The notes: generated by a model from the letters alone, not told the origin. Positions 1 through 9,739 are shown, numbered from the stretch's first letter. The stretch: 64,000 nucleotides of DNA from Isoetes taiwanensis (GCA_021234155.1 JAJEKV010000004.1:12738716-12802715), one strand, 5' to 3'. Translations and numbers: made by a program.

Positions 1-981
1 ATCATTTCTAGTGCGATTGACTTCCTTTGTCCTCAAAACTCTGGTGTTTAGAAGTGTTTCTGTTCAACAACTTTTAGGTCGATCTACAGCTCTCAAATGG
101 TCCCAACTGTTATTAGATGCATTCTCGAGAGCCTTCAGCGCATGGCTCAAGGATCCAACATGAAAGTTGGAATCGTAAGTGGCCCAAGGCACCGATACCA
201 TGTCCATGCATCAGAGCACCCGTTAGACTGACTTTGAGGCATTCTCACCTCCATATAGATTTTGCTTGCTTTTCTAGACAGGGAACCATGGTCTTATTCG
301 AATCCATTTTATCATGTATAATGGTTATTTCCAAAGAAAAGCCAACCACCTATCAAAAGAACTACAGATATCACTACAGGACTGCTCCACAACTTTGCAT
401 TAAAGTCTACTGGTTTAATATCACAGAAATTACAAAAGGTAATTCCATGGACATGTGAATTAATACCTTGCAATGTCTATATTTTAGATTTATTGCAGTC
501 GCTACAATTGATGCGTTTCCATAGACTATGAGTCTACAACAACATTGCATTGACCGTAAAGAAAGTCGTTGACAAGAGCAGTACTTTGATTATGTCTCAT
601 AATAGGACCCGCTATCAAAAGTGGGAGATTGGATCCCATAAATGTGTACAACTCAAATCTGGTGATAACGAAGCACTCTCGCATGGCCATGAAGCCAATT
701 ATAAGCGAGGTGCGGGTATCATATACTAGGACTAAGATACGATATGCCTACAAAAGGGCTACATTGCATCAGCATGTTCTGCTTGTAGTGACCCAAAAGG
801 AAAGCTCACACATGCTACACAAGTTCAGTGGCCTTACGAGACTACGGACGATAATTGTATTCTATTCTATTATATTCTATTCTACTAGTAATGGTGCCCA
901 GTTGAGAATCTGTGTGGGCGAAAACCTATTCAGCTCAGACTCCTTTTCATAAATCTAATATAATAGAAACCAAGCCCAGCA
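1..981. other. No recognisable gene
   Basis: This stretch has ordinary base composition and only short, unconvincing open frames (the longest about 113 codons, 117-458). None shows a known motif, a good start context or biased composition. I see no terminal repeats or tandem structure. It is best treated as intergenic DNA or very old transposon remnant. Confidence 0.5.
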
Positions 982-984
982 TTG

Positions 985-2816
985 CTGCGCTTTAAGAGGC
1001 TTTTGTGCATTCGACACCCTTCCTTTTTCCGTTGCCTTTTGCTCTATTCCGCATTTTTCTTTTCCCTCGCTTCCCTACACACTTTCTTTTTTCCTTTTCT
1101 CTTTTTTCTTATGTTTCCTACACTTCTTCTTTTTCCCTTCCTCATTTTTCCCTTTTTTCAACCCCTTTTCCCTTCACTTCCCTTCCCTTCCCTTTCCCCT
1201 TTTCCTTTTTCCCTTCCTTTTTTTTCTGATGGATTTTTTCCCTTCCCTTTTCATCCTTTCTCCGCCTTTCTCATTTTTCCCTTTCTTTTTTCCCTTCCTT
1301 TTTTCTTTTACTTTCCACTTTCCCTTTCCCTTTTTCCATGCCCTTTTTTCGTTCTCTTTTTCCCACCTTTTCATATGCACTTTTTCTTCCTTTACCCATC
1401 CTCTTCCTCTTTATCTCTTGCCCTTTTCTGCTTCTCTTTTTCCATTTCCCTCCCCCCTTTTCCTCGTGCCCATTTTCCCTTGCCTTCTCTGCTTTCTGGC
1501 CTCCTTTTCATTTTTCCTTTCCCTTTCCTTTTCATTCTTTCACCACCCTTTCGTTTTTCCCCCTGCCTTTCTTCCCTTTCTTTTCTTCCTTCTTTTTTCT
1601 TTTCTCTCTCCCTATGCCTCTTTCCATTCCCTTTTCTCTACCCTTTTATGTTCCCATTTTCCTCCTTTCCCCACCCTCTCCGCCTTTTCCCTTTTCCATT
1701 TTTCTCTCTCCTCTGATATTGTTCACCTTTCCTCACTTTTTCTCTCTTTTTTTTTTTTCCCGTGCCCTTTTTCCCTTTCCTCTTCCTCTTTTTCAGTTCA
1801 TTGCTCCTCACCCTTCTCCTGTTCCCCTTTCCCCCTCCCTTTTCTTCCTTTTTTGACCCTTTTCCTCTTTTCCTTTTCTCGGCCTTTTTCCCTTTCCCTT
1901 TTCATGATGGACTTTTTCCTTTCCGTTTTCCTCATTTCCCGACCCTTTCCCTCTTTCTCTTTTGCCTGTGCCTTTTTTACCTTTTCTTCACCCTTCCTCC
2001 CTTCCTTTCCTTTTTCCATGTCCTTCCCACATTTTTTCTCTTTCCTTTTTTTCTATGCCCGTTTTCCTATTTTCCCCCACCCTTTCCCTCTTCCCCTTTT
2101 CTTTTTTCCATGTCTTTTTTCGCTTCCTTTTTTTCCCTTTCTTCACCCTTTCCCTCTCTGCCCTTTTCCCCTTCCCTTTTCTCATTTCCCTTTTCCCTTT
2201 GTCTAATGCCATTTTTCCAGGTTCCATTTCCTCCTTTGCCCTCCTTTTTTCTTTCTGCTTTCACTTCCCCTTTTTTCATGCCCTTTTTCCCTTCCATTCT
2301 TCTGTTCCCCCTTTTCCCTGCCTTTTTCCTCATTTTCCCAAACTTTCACTCTTTTCTTTTTCTCGGTGCCCCTTTTCTCTTCCCTTTCTCTCTCTCTTTT
2401 CCTTTTCCATGCCATTTTTCCCTTCCCTTTTCTTCTTTCCGCACCCTTTCTCCTTTTCTCCTTTTTCCCATGCTCTTTTGTCTTTTCCTTTTTCCATGCT
2501 CTTTTTTTCCCCTTCCTTTTCCATTCTTGACTCTTTTCCCCACTCTTACTCTTTCCCTTTCTTCTATGCCATATCCCCTTCCCTTTTTTCTCTTTATCTC
2601 TTCCCCTTTTCCTCGTGCCCTTTTCTCAGGTTCCCTTCCCCCCTCCCTTTTGATTTTTTCTTTTCCTTTTTCTTTTCCCATTCATTTTTCTCTTCTCTTA
2701 TCCCACCCTTTTTCCTTTCTCTTTTTCCCTTTTCCCTGTGCCTTTTTGCACCTTCACGTTCTCTCTTTCCTCCTCCCTTTTCCTTTTCCTCCCTTTTTCT
2801 TTACCCTTTCCCCATA
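985..2816 (+). repeat. Polypyrimidine tract, degenerate satellite
   Basis: For about 1.8 kb the plus strand is almost entirely C and T. It consists of runs such as TTTTTCCCTTCCCTTTTC, broken every 30-150 bases by short words like CATGCC, CGTGCC or CTGTGCC. The recurring word order suggests a degenerate tandem repeat, not random low complexity. Long open frames on both strands (Phe/Pro/Leu/Ser-rich on plus, Lys/Glu/Arg-rich on minus) follow from the composition and are not genes. Edges are sharp, near 985 and 2,816, where mixed sequence resumes. Confidence 0.9.
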
Positions 2817-2944
2817 AGAGATCACAATATGATCAATGACGGTGGTAGGAAGTTGTGCGAGAAATCTCGGCCTTTGGATGCACCTAAATGATCTCGGCCA
2901 TTCAAATTAGGGCTTAATCCAATCCAAGACTTACGGTATAACAT

Positions 2945-3443
2945 TATAATATAAGATAATCATTCAACAAGTCATGTTTAGTCCTACAGACCCTCCACTT
3001 ATCAAACTTCTTCTTAGCCCAAAGAGTCTCCTCAGGTGACTTATCCTTACCACCTCCTTCAATCTCCTTCAGTATTCTTGACAGTTCACATCTGCCTCAA
3101 CAACATCCTGACAAAACTAGTGTTCCATTTGCAAATCTCTCCATAAGATTGTTCACATCATCTTGATTCACAACATCAAGCAAATAGTCCATTTCAGTAA
3201 CGTCATCTTCCACATATGATTCTTCCTCAACAGGAAAAGCAAATGATGGTCTGCTAGGTCGAACACAATGAGAACTAACTGCATGCAAATTAATACAAAA
3301 GACAAGAACCAAACATAACCTGCTTTTCTCTGCCATTCCAACCACACCTGTAAAGACAAAAGAAAGTATGTTAGAATCAGCAAGGATCTTGAAAAAACAA
3401 TCTTCACCTTAAGAAACTCGGAAGTATTATGAAACTGACGCAT
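2945..3443 (-). pseudogene. Unidentified minus-strand coding remnant
   Basis: Two adjacent minus-strand segments look coding. The upstream one (3,345-3,096) contains an acidic stretch with EEESYVEDDVTEMDYLLDVV and then MERFANGT. The downstream one (about 3,085-2,947), in another frame, is rich in K, E and W (ETLWAKKKFDKWRVCR) and ends at a stop. Splice-like junctions occur: an acceptor-like TTTACAG near 3,350, and a donor-like CAGGTTATG with an acceptor-like GCATGCAG near 3,285-3,320. The apparent hydrophobic N-terminus may therefore be translated intron, not a signal peptide. I do not recognise the family. It may be part of a spliced host gene or an old transposon protein. Confidence 0.3.
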
Positions 3444-3735
3444 ACAGAAGCACAGAGATTTAAGAAAGTCGAAGAAACTCGATAGAACAACTTCAGAAAC
3501 TCAAAAACATCGCAAGAACTCCACAAAAACTCGAAAATCTCCGCAAAAACTTGAAGATCTATCCAAACGCGAGGCTAAAGGTACACTCAAACTCAAGAGA
3601 AGTCATTAGAATCAAAGAAAGTTGCCAAAAATCCTCAAAAACCCGAAGGAAAATTGAAGGAACAACTCCAGATAAGAGTCCAAAAATTTTTAGGCAAGAA
3701 GATCCTCATAGAAAACTCCAAATCACACAAACTTA
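3425..3735. repeat. A-rich AACTC-motif low-complexity stretch
   Basis: The plus strand repeats short phrases built on AAACTC, AAAACTCGAAAA and AAGAAACTCG at irregular 10-30 base spacing, with strong A excess. It has no conserved reading frame. It may be a decayed microsatellite or spacer next to the coding remnant on its left. Confidence 0.4.
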
Positions 3736-3986
3736 GATACAATTGCATGTAAGCATGATTTAATTAATTGGAGAGAATAACGCAATTTTGAGAATTTCAA
3801 GCATAGCTAATTTGCTCAAGCACCAATACTTTCACCTACTTCTTGAGCCCAAGATACATGAGGTCACATGATACACATATCCATACAAATTATGCATTAT
3901 ACTTGTACGTGTACATGATACTTGTACACGCTCAATAATGGCGCTACAATGTACACCAATAATTCACATCAATAATTTTACTTGAC

Positions 3987-3994
3987 TATAAAAG
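3987..3994 (+). promoter_or_regulatory. TATA box of first small gene
   Basis: TATAAAAG sits in the context CTTGACTATAAAAGCAGC, 43 bases before the ATG at 4,030. Upstream are two ATACTTGTAC words flanking a TACGTGTACA palindrome with an ACGT core (about 3,900-3,930), a typical plant transcription-factor site. The whole block is repeated before the second gene. Confidence 0.7.
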
Positions 3995-4029
3995 CAGCTC
4001 CATTCGGTGGTAGAGGTCATTCATCTCCC

Positions 4030-4272
4030 ATGGCCTACTTGCCTCCTCGTCTGGAGCATATCCAAACCATCAAGTGCTCCATGAGCTACAATGATCTTGG
4101 TGATTGCGTGAGAAAGGGTGTCAAACTTGATCCCTATCTGCAATCCAAAGCTCGTGGTCCTGAGATTCGTTGCCTCGAGCTCACTCGTGTTGTGATCCAC
4201 CTTATTTGGCTTCCTGATCACGAGATCTATGAGTTGAATACCATCACCTCAACAGGTGTTGATGATGAGTGA
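4030..4272 (+). CDS. Small 80-aa protein, tandem copy 1, unknown function
   Basis: The ATG lies in a good plant context (CTCCCATGG). An upstream non-ATG extension of the frame would run through the TATA box, so it is not translated. The 80-residue product has no signal peptide or membrane segment. Blocks shared with the second copy are IKCSMSYNDL, LDPYLQSKA, EIRC, LTRV, IHL.WLP and GVDDE at the C-terminus. Two cysteines are conserved. Spacing of hydrophobic residues suggests a small beta-rich domain, but I do not recognise the family. The downstream region is AT-rich with no clear next gene. A functional gene is likely because promoter, ATG and frame are all kept in both copies. Confidence 0.65.
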   Translation: MAYLPPRLEHIQTIKCSMSYNDLGDCVRKGVKLDPYLQSKARGPEIRCLELTRVVIHLIWLPDHEIYELNTITSTGVDDE

Positions 4273-4622
4273 ATCAGTGATGATTTGTGTACCTGTTAAG
4301 GATATAATGATATAAGCACTTCTGAAATATGTAAGGATGTGTAAGCATAGTGAATATTATTTGATGTATCGAACCTGAGTAATTTGTAACGTTGTCGACC
4401 TCCACTTTTTCTGCAAGCAGTCCCTAATTTCAAGCACACCTAATTTACTCAAGCACAAATACTTTTACCTTACTAAAATCCAAGATACAAAGCATGATTT
4501 CACATGATACATATATCCATACAAAATATGCATTATACTTGTACGTGTACATGATACTTGTACACGCTCAACAATGGCGCTACAATGTACACCAATAATT
4601 CACATCAATAATTTTACTTGAC

Positions 4623-4630
4623 TATAAAAG
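4623..4630 (+). promoter_or_regulatory. TATA box of second small gene
   Basis: TATAAAAG stands at the same position relative to its ATG (4,666) as in the first copy. About 150 bases upstream of the ATG are almost identical between the two genes, including the paired ATACTTGTAC words. This block is more conserved than the coding regions. Confidence 0.7.
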
Positions 4631-4665
4631 CAGCTCCATTCGGTGGTAGAGGTCATTCATCTCCC

Positions 4666-4908
4666 ATGGATTATTCGCCTACTCCTGTGCACCACATCGA
4701 GGCGATCAAGTGCTCAATGAGCTACAATGATCTTGTCGGTTGTCAAATAAGGGGTGTTCTTCTTGATCCCTACCTGCAATCCAAAGCTAATGGTGTTGAG
4801 ATTCGTTGCCCCGGGCTAACTCGTGTTATGATCCATCTTAATTGGCTTCCTGAGCGCAATAGCTATGAGATAAATGGGATCACCTCAGTAGGTGTTGATG
4901 ATGAGTGA
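4666..4908 (+). CDS. Small 80-aa protein, tandem copy 2, unknown function
   Basis: This paralogue has exactly the same length as the first copy. It keeps IKCSMSYNDL, LDPYLQSKA, EIRC, LTRV, IHL.WLP, ITS.GVDDE and the spacing of conserved cysteines, with a third cysteine shared near residue 27. Substitutions concentrate in the first 15 residues and in the loops after SYNDL and WLP. There are no frame breaks. The two genes are probably expressed alike, given the shared promoter, while the proteins have diverged. Function unknown. It lies about 430 bp upstream of a chromovirus LTR. Confidence 0.65.
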   Translation: MDYSPTPVHHIEAIKCSMSYNDLVGCQIRGVLLDPYLQSKANGVEIRCPGLTRVMIHLNWLPERNSYEINGITSVGVDDE

Positions 4909-5091
4909 ATTACCTATTCAGCAATGTATAGTGTAGTGATGTTCTGACATATAAGATATATTAATGCATAAGAGCACTTGTATTAATCTGAAAAATGCAG
5001 AGAGTTATGTATAAGAATAGTTGTATTATTGAGTAGATGAATAATGAATATCGTACCTCAGTAATCCTCCGCACCAATTCTTGCAACTGGC

Positions 5092-5341
5092 TCAAGTGTC
5101 TTCGTGTCCTTCGGTTGCCTCTTTAGCCAATAGTTCCTGCATCTGGATTCCTACGCTAGCGGGGATCACAACCAATAATGGCTTTGGTTCAACCAACCAA
5201 GCATAGTCTATCGTTTTGAGAGGCTGATAGCGTGGTCTGTCATTAGGATTCGGCCACCACTTTTTATGCCAGCAGTCCCGATACTGCTGAGCGTATGCGA
5301 TACCTTTCCTAGCCACATGCTCCCACCAAGACACAAAAACC
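5092..5341 (-). pseudogene. C-terminal coding fragment cut by an LTR insertion
   Basis: The minus-strand frame is open from the LTR edge at 5,341 to a stop near 5,092, giving about 83 residues. It is rich in tryptophan and proline, with WWEHVARKGIAYAQQYRDCW, WWPNPNDRPRYQPLKTIDY and VIPASVGIQMQELL. Composition and lack of stops suggest real coding sequence, but I do not recognise the family. The frame runs straight into the LTR start, so the 5' part of the gene was probably separated by that insertion. A short similar piece occurs at 4,395-4,432. Confidence 0.4.
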
Positions 5342-7046
5342 TGTGACGTTCCAGGCATTTATACGGTATACGTATGCACGCCGGGACACGTCACTAGGAC
5401 ATAAGGGGGTAATTGTCTAAGTGGGAGTCGACCACAATGGTTTTATTTAGCTATGTTAATAAATCCATTGTGGATAATTATGAAGTATATAGCCTAATTA
5501 TCCTAATTAAGCTAAATTAGTTAATTAGCACCAACAAGGGGGTGCCACTTGGCCCAAATCGATTGGGCAAGGCATGGTTTCCGTTTTGGACACCCAAATT
5601 AGGGCTTTTGTGCCCCAATTCGAATTAGGAGCAGCTGGAGATGGAGGAGAGGAGCTGCTGGGCTTCAAGGAGCAGCTTGAGCCCTAAGGACTGCTGGGCT
5701 TGGCCTCAAGGAGCAGCTGGCCCAAGGATCGCTGTTGAAGCCTAAGGAGCAGCTGAGCGCCCAAGGACTGTTGCTGACCTCACCAAAATCACTGAACAAC
5801 CTCTAGCTGTTGCTGCCACCCCGAACAGCACCATGGAAGCACCCCACGATAACGGTTCCCTTGAGAAACACCGTTAGTGGTAGTTTAGTTGTGAATTCTA
5901 GGGTAGCGCCCCTGTTGGGCACTTGTTGTGCTGTTTTGTCTGTTCTCTCTGTGTTTCAATGGTAGGAACTAACCCTTGATTGTAAAGGTAAGTTCTCTTC
6001 ATATTCGGATTCTGGTTTGGTTCTTAAAAAGGATGGATTGATAGTTCTTTGTATGGTATCACTCTGAAATGGGGAAATAAGGGCGGGTAGAGACCTCTGA
6101 ACTCATATACGTTAGTATGTTCCTAGATAAAACCCCGTAATTCCCAATAATGCGGCCTGTGCACAAGAGCCCACCGGGTCATAGACGCTATGGACTGGCT
6201 TAGCACCGCACAAGGAACACACAGGGTGAAGTGGAGGTGGGGTCTTGCACGCAACATAAAAGCTCCCCGAGACTCCCTACAGGGCTAGGCCTGATAGCCG
6301 GTCACGTGAGGGGCCGGGTATGGGTCCGACACTCCCCAGGTGTAGTGGTGTGACCCGTGATGGGGCACCTTTGCACTTTGAGTAGATTTAGGGTGAGTAA
6401 GCTCTGCACGGATGCGGGGGTCGCTGATGCGCACGTATTCTCTAGCTCACCCATGGAACCACCGTGATTCTCGAAGGGGACGCTTCCGACCTCGCCCCCA
6501 TCTGGACCGGGGCTTCATGAACCCCGGAGTAGGTTCAAAAGGGTGATACCTTGAGTCTGCAGGCTATAAGCGAAGCCATAGCGTGAATTGACCCATCCGC
6601 AAAGTGTGCACCGGAGGGGGGATGGAGTGGACAACCCTAGCCGATGTTCTATGCCAGCCAACGCCATGCCAAGACTCGGTCTGCTGATCTCTTGAGGCCC
6701 AACCGTTAATCGATCCTCACTGGAGTCTGAGCCGGGGTAGAACCTGAGGTTTGGGTGTTTTCTTAGTTTTAGATGCATATTCTTTGCCGTTGGTATTTGG
6801 ATGGATGCGCCACCCTTCGTGGTGGTTATTTATATGTGATTTATGCTGTGTGCTTGTATTCATGCTTCCGCGACGTAGGAGTCCCATTGAAGGCGTGAGC
6901 CGAATGACCCCTTCGTGTCCTTCTTTTTCGGGCACCATAATATGGGTGGCCTAATAGACGGAGGGCCCCTCATGGCGAGGTGGTTGCCATGGGAGGGGAA
7001 AGTCCTCGCATGTATACGTCCGGTGTCGATATATTCGTGGGCGTCA
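5342..7046 (+). mobile_element. LTR of a second, related chromovirus family
   Basis: It starts TGTGACGTTCCAGG, as do the LTRs of the large element, and ends GCGTCA just before a primer-binding-like site. The second half (about 6,080 onward) follows the same order of blocks as the large element's LTR: GGTAGAGACCT, GCGGCCTGTGCA, CCCACC, and a GATGCACCC-type GC-rich stretch. It is too diverged to be the same family. No matching 3' LTR is seen in the window, so this is either a truncated element or one whose remainder has decayed. Confidence 0.75.
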
Positions 7047-7052
7047 TACGAT

Positions 7053-7064
7053 TGGTATCGAGCC
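7053..7064 (+). promoter_or_regulatory. Primer-binding-like site of the second family
   Basis: TGGTATCGAGCC matches the plant initiator tRNA-Met primer site TGGTATCAGAGC with a small change. It lies 6 bases after the LTR end and is followed by TGGTTGACC, also present after the primer site of the large element. Confidence 0.6.
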
Positions 7065-7612
7065 ATGATTCTGGTTGACCGGAATCATAGCACTGGCCAA
7101 ACTCTAACTCGTAGTTCATCGGCTAGGTAGGAGGCTAAGCTAGTGTGATTGTTAGTTCTTTGATGTTTGGTTTTGTGTTAGGTTAAAGTAAGAAATTGTA
7201 GGTTTAAAGAAGTTAGGGCGACTGGAGGACCCAAGTTTGGAGGGGCTATAACTTTTTGTAGGTAGCTGGGATGAAGGCGGAAATGGCTCCATTGGATCGG
7301 GCGTACCCCAAATACCCTAGGACAGTCGTTAGCTAGCGAAAAATGGTCAAGGAGGGGCCCCGAAGTCAACTCGGGCGCCCTTTGCGCCGGGCGCGACTTC
7401 GGGATCATGGTAGGAGCGCGTATAATGCCGTCGGCGCCCGACCTATAAAACGCGTATTTCCGCCGTATAAAAATTTTCATATTTTTTTTTATATACATAT
7501 TATTTTGGAGCCCCAATCCAGATTTTTGAACCCATAACCTCTCAACTCCAAGTCTAGGTGCCTACCACCACACCAAGCTCTCTCTTGAATGTAATATATG
7601 TGTGTTTCACAT
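7065..7612 (+). other. Decayed leader of the second chromovirus
   Basis: The first 70 bases resemble the leader of the large element (TGGTTGACC, TAGCACTG.CC). The rest is unlike it, with a GC-rich inverted motif GGGCGCC...GGCGCCC near 7,370-7,435. No gag gene follows, so the element is broken off here. Confidence 0.45.
7508..7580 (-). repeat. tRNA-derived module 1 (SINE-like head)
   Basis: On the minus strand an A-box-like TGGTGTGGTGGTAGG is followed about 30 bases later by a B-box-like GGGTTCAAAAATC. This is the internal RNA polymerase III promoter layout of tRNAs. Acceptor-stem pairing is not evident, so it is a tRNA relic or SINE head, not a working tRNA. Confidence 0.45.
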
Positions 7613-8560
7613 ATCATAACATATATATGTTCTTATGTTTGTAACACTCAATCCGACCGTTGATCCGAGATCCTACGGCTCACGTGGCTTTGGGAGGTTT
7701 GGTACGGTTGTCGCGCTCAATATATATCTGATATCTGATATCATAATCATATCATAACATATATATGTTCTTATGTTTGTCCTCTTGAATCCGACCGTTG
7801 ATCCGAGATCCTACGGCTCACGTGGCTTTGGGACGTATTATGCGGCCCAGATGGCTTGGGAGTTTGTGTATAGACTATATGTAAGCGATCCTACGGTCCA
7901 GGTTGATTCGATCCTGATCGTCGGTTTGGCTTCGAGATCCCTCTGACTCCGTTGGTTTAGGACACATCCTACGGTGCACATGGCTTGGGAGTTATATGTA
8001 ATCGATCTAACGGCCCAGGTTGCTCTTGATCCTGATCGTCGATCCGAGATCCTACGGCTCAGGTGGCTTGGCACATATTCTACGGTCTTTGGGAATTATA
8101 TGTAATAGATCCTACGGCTCATATTGCTTTTATATGGTGAGATCATAACATATATATGTTCTTATGTTTGTCCTCTTGAATCCGACCGTTGATCCGAGAT
8201 CCTACGGCTCACGTGGCTTTGGGACGTATTATGCGGCCCAGATGGCTTGGGAGTTTGTGTATAGACTATATGTAAGCGATCCTACGGTTTAGGTTGATTC
8301 GATCCTGATCGTCGGTCGGAGATCCTACGGCTCACGTTGGTTTAGGACACATCCTACGGTGCACATGGCTTGGGAGTTATATGTAATCGATCTAACGGCC
8401 CAGGTTGCTCTTGATCCTGATCGTCGATCCGAGATCCTACGGCTCAGGTGGCTTGGCACATATTCTACGGTCTTTGGGAATTATATGTAATAGATCCTAC
8501 GGCTCATATTGCTTTTATATGGTGAGATCTTGATCGTTGAACGAGTTTAAGATCCTAAGG
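7613..8560 (+). repeat. 390-bp tandem repeat with internal CCTACGG motif
   Basis: A partial unit (7,613-7,700) is followed by two fuller units (7,751-8,141 and 8,142-8,527), each beginning ATCATAACATATATATG. Within each unit the phrase GATCCTACGGCTCA, followed by TGGCTT, recurs five or six times. The array is thus a higher-order repeat of a shorter 40-60 bp module. An open frame on the minus strand here is a by-product. Confidence 0.85.
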
Positions 8561-8611
8561 CTCATGTTGAATGCTCGTGCCTTAAGGAAAGGCTTTTAAA
8601 ATTTTTCATGT

Positions 8612-8680
8612 TATTGGGGGGATTCGAACCCTGGACCTCAACCTCCCAAACCCCCCACTCTAACCACTAGGCCAAGCATT
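8612..8680 (-). repeat. tRNA-derived module 2 (SINE-like head)
   Basis: Read on the minus strand, GCTTGGCCTAGTGGTTAGA (A box) and, about 30 bases on, CCAGGGTTCGAATCCCC (T arm and B box with TTCGAAT loop) are well conserved. This is the best tRNA match in the window, but the acceptor ends do not pair cleanly. It is probably a tRNA-derived SINE head or a tRNA pseudogene. Confidence 0.55.
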
Positions 8681-8699
8681 AGTTCTATAAATAATTTAT

Positions 8700-9260
8700 G
8701 TTTCAAATATACTTAAGGGTAATGTTCTAATTAAGATAAAATAGAATATAACATTCTAGATAGTTTTTCGGAAATGTAAGGGAATAGGGAAATACTTCCA
8801 GAAAGTTCTAGGATGTTTTAAAAGTTTCAGAATGTTCCAGAAAATTCTAGAATGTTCTAGAAATTTCTAGAATGTAAGGGAATCCAGGAGAATTAAAGGG
8901 AATATAAGGAAATCTCATAAATTGTAAGAGAATGTAGGAAAATATTTACAAGTCTGACGGAATCGCTTAAAATCTAGTTGAATCTAAGGGGATCTTCATA
9001 ATATTTAAGGGAATCTTAGAAAATCTTGATGAAATCTTAGAGTTTTTTTTACGATTTTGCAAAGAGCCACAATAGAATGTTCTAAAATGTTTCATAATAA
9101 AGGTGTACAATATAAATCTTGAAAAAAAAAGCACCTCAATCAAAATAGAAAATTCTAAGAGAATCTAGGGGAATCTTCATGAATGCTAAATATAGTACAT
9201 AGAATGTTGAAGAATATAGAGGAATCACAAGAGAATCTTAGTAGAATCTTTGGTTACCTA
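8700..9260. repeat. Degenerate GAATNTTCTAGAA-rich stretch
   Basis: Short phrases such as GAATGTTCTAGAA, GGGAATCTTAGAA and AATCTAAGGGAATC recur many times with AT-rich spacers. The words are partly self-complementary. It is low-complexity sequence with no coding potential. Confidence 0.6.
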
Positions 9261-9395
9261 GAGCACGACAGGGCTTTGCACCGTAAGAACATGCTAAAAT
9301 TAGAACATGCACCGTAAGACGTATTAAGTTTCTTGTTTCTTATACACATATAGTACTCTATTTCTTTGCATAGCAACTTTTATATAAAAAGGTAC

Positions 9396-9460
9396 TATGG
9401 GGTCTTGAACCCCTGACCTTCTACACCCAAGCCAACACCTTTACCAGTAAGCCAACTTCT
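9396..9460 (-). repeat. tRNA-derived module 3 (SINE-like head)
   Basis: The minus strand reads TTGGCTTACTGGTAAAGG (A box) and GGGGTTCAAGACCCC (B box in a perfect 4-bp stem). Spacing is tRNA-like. It has the same strand and layout as the modules at 7.5 and 8.6 kb, but the sequence is different enough to be an independent tRNA relic. Confidence 0.5.
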
Positions 9461-9558
9461 TTCTTGAAGGGATATGACCCTTTTTCTAGTATTTATAGTG
9501 CATCTATTTTCCTATTTAAATTAGAGGCGTGCCTTTGGTAAACCCACGAAGTGGAGGC

Positions 9559-9680
9559 GCCATAGCCACCGGAGCAAGTTCTCTCGCCATAGCCGCCGGA
9601 GCAAGTTCTCTCGCCATAGCTTCTGGAGTAAGCACTCTTGCTATAGCTACGGGAGTCGACCTCTCTCGCCATAGTCAACC
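9559..9680 (-). repeat. 27-bp minisatellite, about 4.5 units
   Basis: Units beginning GCCATAGCC start at about 9,559, 9,586, 9,613, 9,640 and 9,668 and decay towards the right. The 27-base period keeps a reading frame, so a minus-strand open frame (9,735-9,493) shows a repeated ERTCSGGYG motif. I see no other evidence that this is a gene. Confidence 0.75.
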
Positions 9681-9739
9681 TGGATAATCTGTAACCATAT
9701 ATAAAGCTAGTATCCCTAGGAATAAACCCGACCAAATGA

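Larger units (their letters stand above)
3795..5060 (+). repeat. Tandem duplication of a small-gene unit
   Basis: Two units of about 636 bp lie head to tail (about 3,795-4,430 and 4,431-5,060). Both start with ATTTCAAGCA, carry a nearly identical promoter block ending in CTATAAAAGC, and encode a small protein at the same offset. The 3' parts differ. Unit 1 keeps a fragment (about 4,395-4,432) resembling the minus-strand coding fragment further right at about 5,250-5,285. This suggests the ancestral unit held a plus-strand small gene facing a minus-strand gene. Confidence 0.75.

Noticed and set aside
982-2891. Long Phe/Leu/Pro/Ser-rich open frames on plus and Lys/Glu/Arg-rich frames on minus
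   Set aside because: They follow directly from the CT-only composition, overlap in all frames and show no domain.
3982-4029. N-terminal extension of the first small gene (and the equivalent at 4,618)
   Set aside because: It needs a non-ATG start and would translate the TATA box. The ATG at 4,030 has a good context.
3880-5060. Integrated nanovirus or geminivirus, suggested by iteron-like words and small ORFs
   Set aside because: No origin nonanucleotide stem-loop, no Rep gene and no recognised viral protein. The layout fits ordinary tandem plant genes.
8612-8680. Functional tRNA gene
   Set aside because: A and B boxes are good, but the acceptor stem does not pair, so a tRNA-derived relic is safer.
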